Origin: Terriglobia bacterium
GTDB taxonomy: Bacteria > Acidobacteriota > Terriglobia > Bryobacterales > UBA6623
NCBI GenBank assembly: GCA_009841225.1
Contig: VXMF01000055.1
Coordinates: forward strand, 1 to 64,000
DNA length: 64,000 nucleotides
Direction of reading: 5' to 3'
Shown: piece after piece, positions 26,290-34,971 of the stretch
How positions within the stretch are numbered: position 1 is the stretch's first letter
How the letters are laid out: every line of letters starts with the position of its first letter
Translations under genes and position numbers: made by a program
Notes under the pieces: model-generated
Databases searched by the model: none
The model's input: the letters and a program-made list of their open reading frames with translations, nothing else
What the model was told of the DNA's origin: nothing

Positions 26290-27456
26290 ATGCCCGCGAG
26301 ATCCCTCGTCTTCGCTGCCGTCGGGCTGGTCGGCCTGTCGCTGGCATTGCCCGCGGCCGAAGCAAGCAACCCGTGTCCCAGCGATGCATTTATGGATGTG
26401 AGCAATTCGCCGGGCGCGGGCGACGGTTATCCCCGTCCGCGGCTAGAGGTCCAGTGCGATGGCGACGAACTCGTGGTGAGCAGCAACGCCATTCCACACT
26501 ACGAGTTTGTTCAGATCACGCCCAACCCGCTGGTCGAACTCAATCGGGACTACCGCATGCCACTGGACCCGAAGCTGGCCGAGCAACCGAGCCCGCTGCC
26601 GCTGCTTGGGCCGTCCGGCGTCGCGATCAACGGCATTCCGCTGTTCGGACCGAACGAGGGCCCGGTGCCTCCTCCGGGCTTCGGAGACCCGGTCTACAAC
26701 GCAATCATGGACTCGTGCATGGGGCACACGGCGCGCCAGTACCACTACCACGCTCTGATCGAGACCTGCTTCGACATAGCAAGGGAGGCAAACGAGCCAT
26801 CGCCGATCCTCGCTTTCGGCTGGGACGGCTTCCCGGTCTACGGCCCGTTCGGCTGCCGCGACGAAGATTGCTCGGAGATCATCGAGTACCGGAGCAGTTG
26901 GGAGCAGTTACGCGCACCCCGAATTGACGCATGGGACGCGTATCGCTTCGTCCCGAAGGACGGCATCGAGTACTTGGACCGATGCAACGGGCACAGCGGC
27001 GACGATCAGGGCGGTGCCTACCACTATCACGCTACGGCGACATGGCCGTACATCATGGGATGCTTCTCCGGCACGCCCTCGGCGGATGCAGGCAGGGCAT
27101 CAGACCGCCAACTCAGCCGTCGCGATGGCGGGCGGGGCCGCCCCCCGGGCGACGATCCCCGGCCCACCGTCGAGCAAGTGTCTCGAGCGGCGGAAGCACT
27201 GGCGATTGACGAGGCGAAGCTCGCGGAAGCACTGCGCTTGACCGGTGGTCGCGTCGCGCCCATGAACTACGTCGCGGCCGCACGCGCGCTCGGCATCGAC
27301 GCACGAGACCTATATGAGGCGCTGGGAGTGACGGCGCAGTTGCCTCCGCCCGGCGCTCGGGGCGGTCCGGGCGGTCGCAGACGTGGCGTCGGGCCGCCGC
27401 TTCGAGGGATCGGACCACGACGTGCGCGTCCGCCGCCAGGGCGTCAGCGACCTTGA
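26290..27456 (+). CDS. Secreted YHYH-domain protein, second copy
   Basis: YHYH-domain protein of 388 residues. The start at 26290 is supported by AGGAG at 26275-26279 and yields a signal peptide (MPARSLVFAAVGLVGLSLAL ending at AAEA). The domain mirrors the copy at 23749: SDAFMDVSNSPGAGDGYPRP, IPHYEFVQITPNP, CMGHTARQYHYHALI and AYHYHATATWPYIMGCF. A short Pro/Gly/Arg linker leads to the same two-unit helical module (AEALAIDEAKLAEAL, AARALGIDARDLYEALGV). A second Gly/Arg/Pro-rich tail replaces the Cys-rich end of the first copy. Function unknown; probably one gene set with 23749 and 24954. Confidence 0.85.
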   Translation: MPARSLVFAAVGLVGLSLALPAAEASNPCPSDAFMDVSNSPGAGDGYPRPRLEVQCDGDELVVSSNAIPHYEFVQITPNPLVELNRDYRMPLDPKLAEQPSPLPLLGPSGVAINGIPLFGPNEGPVPPPGFGDPVYNAIMDSCMGHTARQYHYHALIETCFDIAREANEPSPILAFGWDGFPVYGPFGCRDEDCSEIIEYRSSWEQLRAPRIDAWDAYRFVPKDGIEYLDRCNGHSGDDQGGAYHYHATATWPYIMGCFSGTPSADAGRASDRQLSRRDGGRGRPPGDDPRPTVEQVSRAAEALAIDEAKLAEALRLTGGRVAPMNYVAAARALGIDARDLYEALGVTAQLPPPGARGGPGGRRRGVGPPLRGIGPRRARPPPGRQRP

Positions 27457-27731
27457 TGGTGCGGGTGCCAGCGAATATCCGATCGTTAAGGCGCAATAGC
27501 ACTCTATGACTCGTGAAGCCCCTTACTAAGCATTCAAGAGCGTTCTGATAAGGGCCCGCAATAGGGGCGGTGTTGTAGTAATGTAGGTTCGAGTTGACGA
27601 TGGCTTTGGCCGCCTGCCGGATCGCGTTCCGATTTGCGTACTAGCTGGCCGCCAGAACCCTCAGGAACCACATCGTTGCTTTGCGCATTGGCCTGCCTTC
27701 GCTTGACGGCGGGTGCCCACAGGAGAATGAC

Positions 27732-28946
27732 ATGCTCTCAACCCGCCTAATTCTGTCCGCCAGCCTAGTGATCGCAGTGTTTGCCGCATGCGGCGGAACG
27801 GATCAGTCCGCCGAAACTGGCGGCGACGGCCAGGCTGTCCGATCGCTGACTGCGGAGGAGTACTACGACAAGATCCACGGTGCTTGGCTTGGCCAGGCGG
27901 TCGCCGGTGCGCTGGGAATGAGCGTGGAGGGCATGCACCACAGCGACCTCAAGCCCTTCCTCACCGACTTGGGGCAGTGGCCGCTCACCGATTACATCAA
28001 GGCCTTGCATCCCCGGAGAGATCCGCAACGCAAGCAATGGTATACGGCGGACAACTGGGGCCCAACCGGCTTCGGGCCAGACGACGACTCCCTGTACCAG
28101 ATCGCGAACCTCCTGCTGCTCGAGGAGAAGGGTCCTGACATCACAAGCCAAGATATCGCCGACAAGTGGCTAGCTTCGTTCTCTGTGTTCGAGGCTCAGA
28201 ACTGCGGAAGGGCGGTCAGGGTCGCCGAAAAGCTCCTGAAGGAAGGCGTCAAGCCTCCCGAGTCCGGCAAGCACGAACTCGGCGAGTTCATGGGCGGCCA
28301 GATGAAGGGCGAGTTCTGGGGCTTCATGCTGCCCGGCAATCCCGAGGCGGCGGCCGAGTACGGGCGCATCGATGCCGAAGTCTCGTTCCATACCGACGGC
28401 GTCTACGGCGAGATGTTCATGGCGGCCCTCACCGCCGAGGCATTCTTTGAATCGGATCCGACGAAACTGCTCGAGGCCGGTCTTGCGACCATCCCCGAGG
28501 ACTGCGACTACGCCCGTTGCATCCGGGACGTGATGACTTGGCACGGGCAGTGGCCCGACGACTGGGAAAAGACCCACGAGCAGATCGACGCCAAGTGGGC
28601 GCCGGAGGGAAGCGAGAAGCAGCGCCGGGTGTTCCCGAACAACGCTGTCAACGCCCTAGCGCTGCTATACGGCGAGGGTGACTTCGACAAGACGATCTCG
28701 ATCGCTGTCATGGCTGGCTGGGACACGGACACGAACGCGGGCGACGTCGGGCCGGTCATGGGGGTCATTCTGGGGCCCGGAGCGATCGCCGAGAAGTGGA
28801 CGGCGCCCATCGCGAACATCTTTCGCTCTGATGTCAAGGGCGCGGAGGAGTGGAAGATCGATGAACTGGCGCGGCGGACGGCCGATATGGGCATGCGCAT
28901 GACCGAGGCAAAGTCCTCCGGACTTGTTGAGATTGTGAGCGAGTAG
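27732..28946 (+). CDS. ADP-ribosylglycohydrolase family lipoprotein
   Basis: Predicted lipoprotein of 404 residues. The start at 27732 follows AGGAG (27721-27725) and gives a lipoprotein signal with lipobox VFAAC; the longer frame from 27681 has no signal. The ADP-ribosylglycohydrolase fold is shown by KIHGAWLGQAVAGALGMSVE near the N-terminus, GPDDDSLYQI (first metal-site acidic cluster) and AGWDTDTNAGDVGPVMG (second, DTD motif). Classical members remove ADP-ribose from arginine or bind ADP-ribosyl groups in the cytoplasm. An exported version more likely acts on another N- or O-glycosidic nucleoside or sugar, which is inference. The next gene is a sulfatase in the same direction. Confidence 0.88.
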   Translation: MLSTRLILSASLVIAVFAACGGTDQSAETGGDGQAVRSLTAEEYYDKIHGAWLGQAVAGALGMSVEGMHHSDLKPFLTDLGQWPLTDYIKALHPRRDPQRKQWYTADNWGPTGFGPDDDSLYQIANLLLLEEKGPDITSQDIADKWLASFSVFEAQNCGRAVRVAEKLLKEGVKPPESGKHELGEFMGGQMKGEFWGFMLPGNPEAAAEYGRIDAEVSFHTDGVYGEMFMAALTAEAFFESDPTKLLEAGLATIPEDCDYARCIRDVMTWHGQWPDDWEKTHEQIDAKWAPEGSEKQRRVFPNNAVNALALLYGEGDFDKTISIAVMAGWDTDTNAGDVGPVMGVILGPGAIAEKWTAPIANIFRSDVKGAEEWKIDELARRTADMGMRMTEAKSSGLVEIVSE

Positions 28947-29022
28947 AGATCCTGCTGCCTGTCCAGCTCCCCGGGCAAAGCGCGGTGTACCTGCACGATC
29001 TGCGCCGCCGCCCTCGCAGCCG

Positions 29023-30504
29023 ATGGCTTGCGCAACTCGGCCCGGCCTAGGAACCAACGTGAACTCCAACTCCGGCACCGGCACACTTCGGCGGCGGGAC
29101 CTCTTCGCGCTGGGAGCGGCCACAGCACTTGCCGGCTGTCGGCAGGACGCTGCGCCTCGTCCGAATATCCTGCTTGCGATCTCCGACGACCAGTCCTTTG
29201 CTCACACTGGTGCTTCCGGCGATCCTGTCGTCCGCACGCCTGTGTTTGACCGAATCTCCTCCGAGGGAGTCCGGTTTGAACACGCTTTCTGCAATGCGCC
29301 GTCATGTACCCCGTCCCGGGGAGCGATCCTGACGGGACAAGAGTGCTACCGCCTCGAAGAGGGCGTCAACCTGTGGAGTTCCCTGCCCGCCAAGTTCGCC
29401 ACCTACCCAGACTTGCTCGAAGCGGTGGGCTATCACATTGGCTATACGCGCAAGGGGTGGGGCCCTGGAAGCATCGAGGCCGGGGGCCGCTCTCGCAATC
29501 CGGCAGGTCCAAGGTACGAGGACTTCCAGTCCTTCTACGAGGCCAATCCGTCCGGATCTCCGTTCTGCTTCTGGTTTGGCAGCACCGACCCGCATCGCGC
29601 CTACGAGAAGGGTTCGGGCGTAGCCAGCGGCCTGCGCCCGGAGGAAGTGCCGGTCCCTCCATTTCTCCCTGACGACCCCGAGGTTCGCAGCGACATCCTG
29701 GACTACTACTTCGAAATCGAACGCTTCGACCGCGAACTCGGCGAAATCCTGTCGTTCTTGGAAGAGCGAGGTCAACTCGCGAATACCATCATCATCGTCA
29801 CCAGTGACAACGGCATGCCGTTTCCGCGCGCCAAGGCGGACCTCTACGACTACGGGGCGCGGGTTCCGCTAGCCGTCCATTGGCCAGAAAGTGTCCCAGG
29901 CGGCCGCGTGGTCACCGACTTCGTCAGCTTGGTCGACATGGCCCCGACCATCCTCGAGTCCGCCGGAATCCAGGTTCCAAGCGATATGACAGGCCGCAGC
30001 CTGCTGACGCTGCTGAAGTCCGGCGAAGACGGCCGCGTCGACTCCACTCGCGATCACGCGATCTCGGTCCTCGAGCGCCACACGCCGTGGCGCGAAGGCA
30101 GGGTGGGATATCCAAAGCGCGCGATCCGCACGGATCAATTCCTGTACATCCGGAACTACGAGACCGACCGCTGGCCAGGGGGCGATCCTCCGATCTTGGG
30201 AGAGGTCGATCCGTCGCCCACCAAGGACTTGATGCGCGCTCGCAAGGACGAACCGGGGTTCGAGCGCTACTACGAAGCGGCGTTCGCCAAGCGCCCGAGC
30301 GAGGAATTGTACGACGTCGAGCGCGATCCCGGGCAGATGAACAATATCGCAGCCGACGAGGCGTACGCTGACATCAAGAGCGACTTGGCCGCGAGGCTTG
30401 ACCAGCACCTTCTCGCAACGGCTGATCCGAGGGCCCTCGGGCACCCCCCTACTTGGGAGTCGGATCCGCACCACGGCAGACTCACGGTGGAACAGCGCCG
30501 CTGA
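29023..30504 (+). CDS. Tat-type sulfatase, heparan-N-sulfatase-like
   Basis: Formylglycine sulfatase of 493 residues from ATG 29023. A GTG at 29059 could be the true start, since the twin-arginine signal TLRRRDLFALGAA with a possible lipid Cys (ALAGC) begins only at residue ~21. The metal site is LLAISDDQSFAHTG and the signature CTPSRGAILTGQ is at Cys95. It lacks the usual GKWH motif and has TRKGWGPGS instead, a pattern seen in sulfamidase-like members. VTSDNGMPFPRAK follows. It is only 76 bases after the ADP-ribosylglycohydrolase gene, so joint transcription is possible. Confidence 0.9.
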   Translation: MACATRPGLGTNVNSNSGTGTLRRRDLFALGAATALAGCRQDAAPRPNILLAISDDQSFAHTGASGDPVVRTPVFDRISSEGVRFEHAFCNAPSCTPSRGAILTGQECYRLEEGVNLWSSLPAKFATYPDLLEAVGYHIGYTRKGWGPGSIEAGGRSRNPAGPRYEDFQSFYEANPSGSPFCFWFGSTDPHRAYEKGSGVASGLRPEEVPVPPFLPDDPEVRSDILDYYFEIERFDRELGEILSFLEERGQLANTIIIVTSDNGMPFPRAKADLYDYGARVPLAVHWPESVPGGRVVTDFVSLVDMAPTILESAGIQVPSDMTGRSLLTLLKSGEDGRVDSTRDHAISVLERHTPWREGRVGYPKRAIRTDQFLYIRNYETDRWPGGDPPILGEVDPSPTKDLMRARKDEPGFERYYEAAFAKRPSEELYDVERDPGQMNNIAADEAYADIKSDLAARLDQHLLATADPRALGHPPTWESDPHHGRLTVEQRR

Positions 30505-30729
30505 CGAACGAGGCCGGGATCCTCGGGGCGCTCATCCCAGGCTGGTTGCCGGGCGCGATGGAGCGCTCATTGCGTAGGCCGAGATCTTGGCGTCGTTAGC
30601 TAGACTAGGACCGGCTAGCCTCTCCACCTGCTCGCCATCGGGATCGGCGCCCGCGCCCTCGATGGCCGCCATTGGCAACGGGAATTGATGTCGGAGAGCA
30701 TTAGCTGGGTACGAAGGAGTACGACCGCA

Positions 30730-32133
30730 ATGTCTCATCGTGTTATCCGCTCGGCCGCACTCGCGTGCGGAATCCTGCTCGCTGTTTCTCCTGTATCAGC
30801 TCAGCTCGGAGAAGCAGCTGCCGACGCCCGGGTCAAGCCCACACACGCCGACTTCTCCTACGGCGACCATGTCCGGCACGTGCTGGACTTCTATCAAGCG
30901 GAGTCGTCGGACCCGACTCCACTGGTGCTGTACATCCACGGGGGCGGCTTCACGCGAGGCGACAAGCGTTCGGTCAACCAAGAAACCCTGAAGGCACTGC
31001 TGGCTGCCGGGATCTCCGTCGCTGCAATCAACTATCGGCTCGCCGGCCAGGTACCGCTGCCAGCAGCCCACGAAGACGCCCAACGAGCCGTGCAGACGTT
31101 GCGGGCAAGAGCTTCGGAATGGAATTTCGACAAGGATCAAGTCGGCGCGTTCGGAGGATCAGCCGGGGCTCAGTTGTGCATGTGGCTGGCCTACAGCGAC
31201 GACCATGCCGATCCATCGAGCAACGACCCGATCGCGCGCGAGTCGACTCGGCTGGCCTACGTGGCGCCGCTCAACGGCCAGAGCACGAACGACTTCGACT
31301 GGTGGCTGGAGAACCTACCCGGCTACGACGAGCTACATCGCGACCCAGCGGAGATCTTCGGCACATCCGACAAGGGCAAACAGGCGGCAATCGCCGCGAA
31401 AATCTCGGCAATCGGGCTGGTGTCCGCCGACGATCCGCCGACGTTCATGCGCTATGGAATGGCGCCTGGGGACCCGGTTCCCGACGGAGATCGTGCTCAA
31501 GGGTGGAAAGTCCACCACGTCAACTTCGGGATCGCACTGAAGGCAAAGCTCGATGCGCTCGGCGTCGAGAACTTTCTGCACTACCCGGGTGCGGACTCGG
31601 CCTACGCAACCCCGGCGGACTTCTTCATCGGCAAGTTCGGCAAGTCGGAAATCCGGCACCTGACCCACGCGGAACTTTCGGACTATCACCTAGAACTCGT
31701 CAGGCTGCTGAAGCAGAACCCGAACCAGACCGGCGAGGTCTACCGGCAGGGCGTCTCTGGGGGCGTCGGCGGCTGGACCCCATTGCGAGAGGACTCGGAC
31801 CGCAACCACTACCTGTCGATCCTGCATCGCGGAGGCAACAGCTGGGCCGAGTCACATGACCAGAAAGCTGACTTCTACATCATGCTCGAGGGGTCCGGCA
31901 CGCTTCTGCTGGGAGGCAAGATGGTGGACGCGATTCAAGCCGAGGGGCGTCCCGGCGAATGGCGGGCACCACGCCTCGAAAATCCGCGCCGCATTGAAGC
32001 CCGCAAAGGCGATCTCATCAACATCCCTATAAAGACACCCCATCAATGGGACCTCACCGAGGGCGAGTCCGTCACTTACGTAATCGTGAAAGTCGTCGAG
32101 CGTGACGAGGAAATCCGGGATCGTCCTGATTGA
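30730..32133 (+). CDS. Secreted alpha/beta-hydrolase (esterase) fused to a cupin
   Basis: Exported protein of 467 residues. AAGGAG at 30714-30719 and a clean signal peptide (MSHRVIRSAALACGILLAV to SAQ) fix the start at 30730. Residues ~45-320 form an HSL/BD-FAE-like esterase with oxyanion motif YIHGGGFTRGD and nucleophile elbow GAFGGSAGAQ. Residues ~345-460 form a double-stranded beta-helix cupin (GGNSWAESHDQKADFYIMLE, GSGTLLLGGK, IPIKTPHQWDL), whose His and Glu/Asp could bind a metal or a sugar acid. Esterase-cupin fusion is uncommon. A role in removing ester groups from sugars is suggested by the sulfatases around it but not shown. Confidence 0.87.
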   Translation: MSHRVIRSAALACGILLAVSPVSAQLGEAAADARVKPTHADFSYGDHVRHVLDFYQAESSDPTPLVLYIHGGGFTRGDKRSVNQETLKALLAAGISVAAINYRLAGQVPLPAAHEDAQRAVQTLRARASEWNFDKDQVGAFGGSAGAQLCMWLAYSDDHADPSSNDPIARESTRLAYVAPLNGQSTNDFDWWLENLPGYDELHRDPAEIFGTSDKGKQAAIAAKISAIGLVSADDPPTFMRYGMAPGDPVPDGDRAQGWKVHHVNFGIALKAKLDALGVENFLHYPGADSAYATPADFFIGKFGKSEIRHLTHAELSDYHLELVRLLKQNPNQTGEVYRQGVSGGVGGWTPLREDSDRNHYLSILHRGGNSWAESHDQKADFYIMLEGSGTLLLGGKMVDAIQAEGRPGEWRAPRLENPRRIEARKGDLINIPIKTPHQWDLTEGESVTYVIVKVVERDEEIRDRPD

Positions 32134-32191
32134 CGGCATGACGGAACGGCGAGGAAGAGTTCTGGCTGCTCGAGCGGCATTGGGAGACGGC

Positions 32192-33169
32192 ATGGATTGG
32201 AAACATTCTGCGTGGGGACGGGCCTTGGCCTGCGTAGGCATAGTCCTGATCTTTTTGGCCGCGCCTGCCGGTCTGCAGGCCGAGTCCATGCGCGTGACGC
32301 TGCTCGGTACTGGCACGCCGAATCCTCACCCGGAGCGATTCGGTCCGGCAACGCTCGTGGAGGCCGGTTCGCAGCGGCTCCTGTTCGACGCCGGAAGGGG
32401 CGTCACGATTCGTCTGAACCAGCTCGGCATTCCGATGCGCGAGGTCACCGCAGTCTTCATCACTCACTTCCACTCCGATCACTTGGTGGGCCTTGCGGAC
32501 CTGTGGCTGATCGGATGGCTGCCGCCCAACTACGGTCGCCGTCAAACGCCGCTGCGCATCTGGGGCCCTAGCGGGCTGGGAAAGATCACGGCGGGCATGG
32601 AGCAAGCGTACGCGACCGACATCGCGATCCGAGTCAAAGACGAGGCCCTGCCACGTTCGGCCGCCAAGTTCGATGTGAACGAGTACACCGAAGCCGGGAT
32701 CATCTATGAACATGACGGTGTCACGGTAACCTCGTTCGAAGTCAACCACGGGGATCTGATCAAGCCGGCATACGGCTATCGGATCGACTACGCCGGACGA
32801 TCCGTAGTGATCTCAGGGGATACACGCTTCGACGAGAACCTGATCGATGCGGCCAAGGGAGTAGATCTGCTCGTTCACGAAGTGGTCGCGATCCCTAAAG
32901 CGCTCTTCGCCGTCAACCCGGCGATGAAGCGGGTCGAGGCTCACCACACCACGCCGGAGGAGGTCGGCACCGTGATGTCCGAGGCGCGGCCGAGACTGGG
33001 AGTCCTGACGCACTACGTTCTGACCTCTGGCCCGGGCATCCCACCGGAGACCAAGGATCAAGTCCTAGCTCGCGTGAAGACCAATTATTCCGGCCCGGTC
33101 GTTGCGGGCCATGACTTGATGGCTATCGAAGTCGGCGAATCGGTCGCGGTTGTCGGTGGTGAACCTTAG
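32192..33169 (+). CDS. Exported metallo-beta-lactamase-fold hydrolase
   Basis: MBL-fold protein of 325 residues. The start at 32192 has GGGAG just upstream and produces a signal peptide (ALACVGIVLIFLAAPAGLQA); longer starts at 32102 and 32138 lack hydrophobic support. The dinuclear zinc site is seen as FITHFHSDHLVGLAD (HxHxDH), with later ligands in FEVNHGD, ISGDTRFDEN and a His in RVEAHHTTPEE. Its pattern is that of the ribonuclease Z/AtsA-like branch, some members of which are zinc alkyl- or arylsulfatases and others hydrolyse phosphodiesters or lactones. It lies 58 bases downstream of the esterase-cupin gene in the same direction. Confidence 0.88.
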   Translation: MDWKHSAWGRALACVGIVLIFLAAPAGLQAESMRVTLLGTGTPNPHPERFGPATLVEAGSQRLLFDAGRGVTIRLNQLGIPMREVTAVFITHFHSDHLVGLADLWLIGWLPPNYGRRQTPLRIWGPSGLGKITAGMEQAYATDIAIRVKDEALPRSAAKFDVNEYTEAGIIYEHDGVTVTSFEVNHGDLIKPAYGYRIDYAGRSVVISGDTRFDENLIDAAKGVDLLVHEVVAIPKALFAVNPAMKRVEAHHTTPEEVGTVMSEARPRLGVLTHYVLTSGPGIPPETKDQVLARVKTNYSGPVVAGHDLMAIEVGESVAVVGGEP

Positions 33170-33228
33170 GAAGTTGGCGGCAGCATCCATCCTGTGATGC
33201 AAACCTAACTCTGCTGAAGGTTCGAATC

Positions 33229-34098
33229 TCAATCCGATCTATCGAGCGCAGCTCCAGCCGCAGGCATTAGAAGGGCTTCGAGTGCCTCGACAACCTCGGG
33301 AAGAGACACACGGGCTGCCACGATATCCTGCATGAATGCACCCCATTGGCGTTGCTTCAAAGCATCATTGGCGAATTCCGGCGACAACGCGTCCGGAGTT
33401 TCATGTGGAATCACCGTCCGACGCCGATCAAACGTCGCGGTAATAGCCCTCGCGAGCCGCTCTCGCTCGAACTCGTGTGATTGGCTCAGCATCCAAATAT
33501 CAAAGTAATCCTTCATGCGGCTGTTCGCGCGGCCAAGAACGACCATGGCATGGAACTTTTCCGCCACGACTGTCTCAGGGGCGTAACCGCGCAGCCGCGG
33601 CCCTGGCATTTCGAGCAAGACGGGATAGTCGACTATCTTTGGCTCGGGATCGGTCGCATCCCCAAATGCGACGTCAATGCTCGCTGCGATGCGGGCTCCG
33701 CCGATATCGGCCCTTGTGCGGATTCGGAACCCACCGTATCCGCTGTCTACTCGGATGCGATCAATGCGCGCTTCACGTGCATCGAAGCGGACCCCGTCGA
33801 ACCCCTCGATCTCGAATATCTCCCTGAATATCTCGAGGACTGCCTCGGGGATCGGCTCGATATAGGCCAGCAGATCGAGGTCCCGTGAAACCCGGTACGG
33901 TTGGTCGAACCAAGTCATCAGCAGCATAGCTCCCTTCAGCACGAAGCGATCGGCATGGCGCGACTGCGTGAGCCGGTAGAGTAGCCGCTCGATCACGTAG
34001 CGGTTGAGAATGAGATCGTAGTTCTGCCCAGACTGCTTTGCGACCTGCAAGAGGCGGGCGCGGACGGATGCGCCAACGTTGCGGATCTGCCTAGCCAT
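33229..34098 (-). CDS. AbiEii/AbiGii-type nucleotidyltransferase toxin
   Basis: Toxin of a type IV abortive-infection pair, 289 residues. AbiEii proteins are DNA polymerase beta-like nucleotidyltransferases; some relatives modify tRNA. The core motif is seen as FVLKGAMLLM followed by YRVSRDLDLLA (the G-[AT]-x-L and R-x-S-x-D-[LI]-D-L elements), ASIDVAFGD, and the late PETVVAEKFHAM and MKDYFDIWML with conserved Lys and Asp. Its start overlaps the antitoxin stop by 8 bases (34091-34098), so the two are translationally coupled. Both genes look intact. Confidence 0.9.
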   Translation of the reverse strand: MARQIRNVGASVRARLLQVAKQSGQNYDLILNRYVIERLLYRLTQSRHADRFVLKGAMLLMTWFDQPYRVSRDLDLLAYIEPIPEAVLEIFREIFEIEGFDGVRFDAREARIDRIRVDSGYGGFRIRTRADIGGARIAASIDVAFGDATDPEPKIVDYPVLLEMPGPRLRGYAPETVVAEKFHAMVVLGRANSRMKDYFDIWMLSQSHEFERERLARAITATFDRRRTVIPHETPDALSPEFANDALKQRQWGAFMQDIVAARVSLPEVVEALEALLMPAAGAALDRSD

Positions 34099-34729
34099 TG
34101 GCAGTCAGGGCTTCCAGATAGGGGCGCACCACACCGGACACCCGGCCACGGGCCGCGTGACGGGCAATTTCGGCAGGTGTCGCCTTTCGCTGGCGGAGAG
34201 CCTCCTGCAGCCCCTCCAAGGCGACAGACTGCCCGACCGTCCTCCTGTGTCGGAAACAGTCGGCGATCGTCTTGGCGACACCGAATATCTTCACTGGCAC
34301 GCCTTCGATCCGCTCGGTGATTACATCGTTCGACAGAAACGCGTTCGTGAATCGAACGATCCTGACTGCCGGCATTCCGCCATTCGAGCCCCAGTCTTTC
34401 GTGCCGACCGCCATCCACACTGCGGGGGGCAGTTGATCGGTCAGTTCGTGGAACGCAAGTGCGGATACGAGGCACACAACACCTCGCGGCATGCGTTTGG
34501 CAGCTTCGGCGAGGCTGTGATTGGCGTCGAGTTCCGCGTCGGGCAGCTGATAAAGTCCCCGTGCGAGGCGAACAATCTCGCCGCCACGACACATCCTGCC
34601 GATGGCGGCTGCAGTGATGCCGCCACGAAGGAATTCTGAAAGGCGTACGATGCCCTGCTGTCGCAGCATGTCGTGTGCCAGACGACGCTGAGTGCCATCC
34701 TTAGAAATTGATATAAAATCTCGGTTCAT
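34091..34729 (-). CDS. AbiEi-family antitoxin and autoregulator
   Basis: AbiEi-like antitoxin of 212 residues. The N-terminal winged-helix domain spans residues ~15-65 (MLRQQGIVRLSEFLRGG, IGRMCRGGEIVRLARGLYQL), followed by the AbiEi C-terminal domain (ALAFHELTDQLP, VWMAVGTKDW, IRIVRFTN-like stretch, AKTIADCFRHRRTVG). Known AbiEi proteins neutralise the toxin and repress their own promoter by binding inverted repeats. Here a matching inverted repeat spans the promoter and codons ~5-8. The gene pair lies among catabolic genes and may be a mobile accessory insertion, but no insertion boundaries are visible. Confidence 0.88.
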   Translation of the reverse strand: MNRDFISISKDGTQRRLAHDMLRQQGIVRLSEFLRGGITAAAIGRMCRGGEIVRLARGLYQLPDAELDANHSLAEAAKRMPRGVVCLVSALAFHELTDQLPPAVWMAVGTKDWGSNGGMPAVRIVRFTNAFLSNDVITERIEGVPVKIFGVAKTIADCFRHRRTVGQSVALEGLQEALRQRKATPAEIARHAARGRVSGVVRPYLEALTANG

Positions 34730-34757
34730 TGACCCTATACTTCATGTTTTTATATCA
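34709..34757. promoter_or_regulatory. Inverted-repeat operator of the AbiE pair
   Basis: Perfect 10-base arms TGATATAAAA (34709-34718) and TTTTATATCA (34748-34757) are separated by 29 bases. One arm covers the predicted -10 element, the other lies within the first codons of the antitoxin gene. The paired-arm layout matches cooperative operator binding described for AbiEi autoregulators. Confidence 0.65.
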
Positions 34758-34777
34758 CATTATCGCGTCGTCGTCAA
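34749..34777 (-). promoter_or_regulatory. Predicted promoter of the AbiE operon
   Basis: Read on the reverse strand, TTGACG (34777-34772) is followed after exactly 17 bases by TATAAA (34754-34749). Transcription would start near 34742, about a dozen bases ahead of the antitoxin ATG. Confidence 0.65.
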
Positions 34778-34971
34778 GTCCAGTCTTCGAATCGGACAGT
34801 CGGAGTCTCGCCCAATGCACCCAAGTGCGCCGCACTAAGAGCGACGCGCTATGCAGCGGTCCCATTCCAGCAGGTGGAACTCCCCCATCCGAGGGCCGAT
34901 CTTAGGACCACTTCGGCGGAAGTGTCGGTGAGGTCGGCAGGATACATGACGAGCGCAGACAAGTATTGCTA

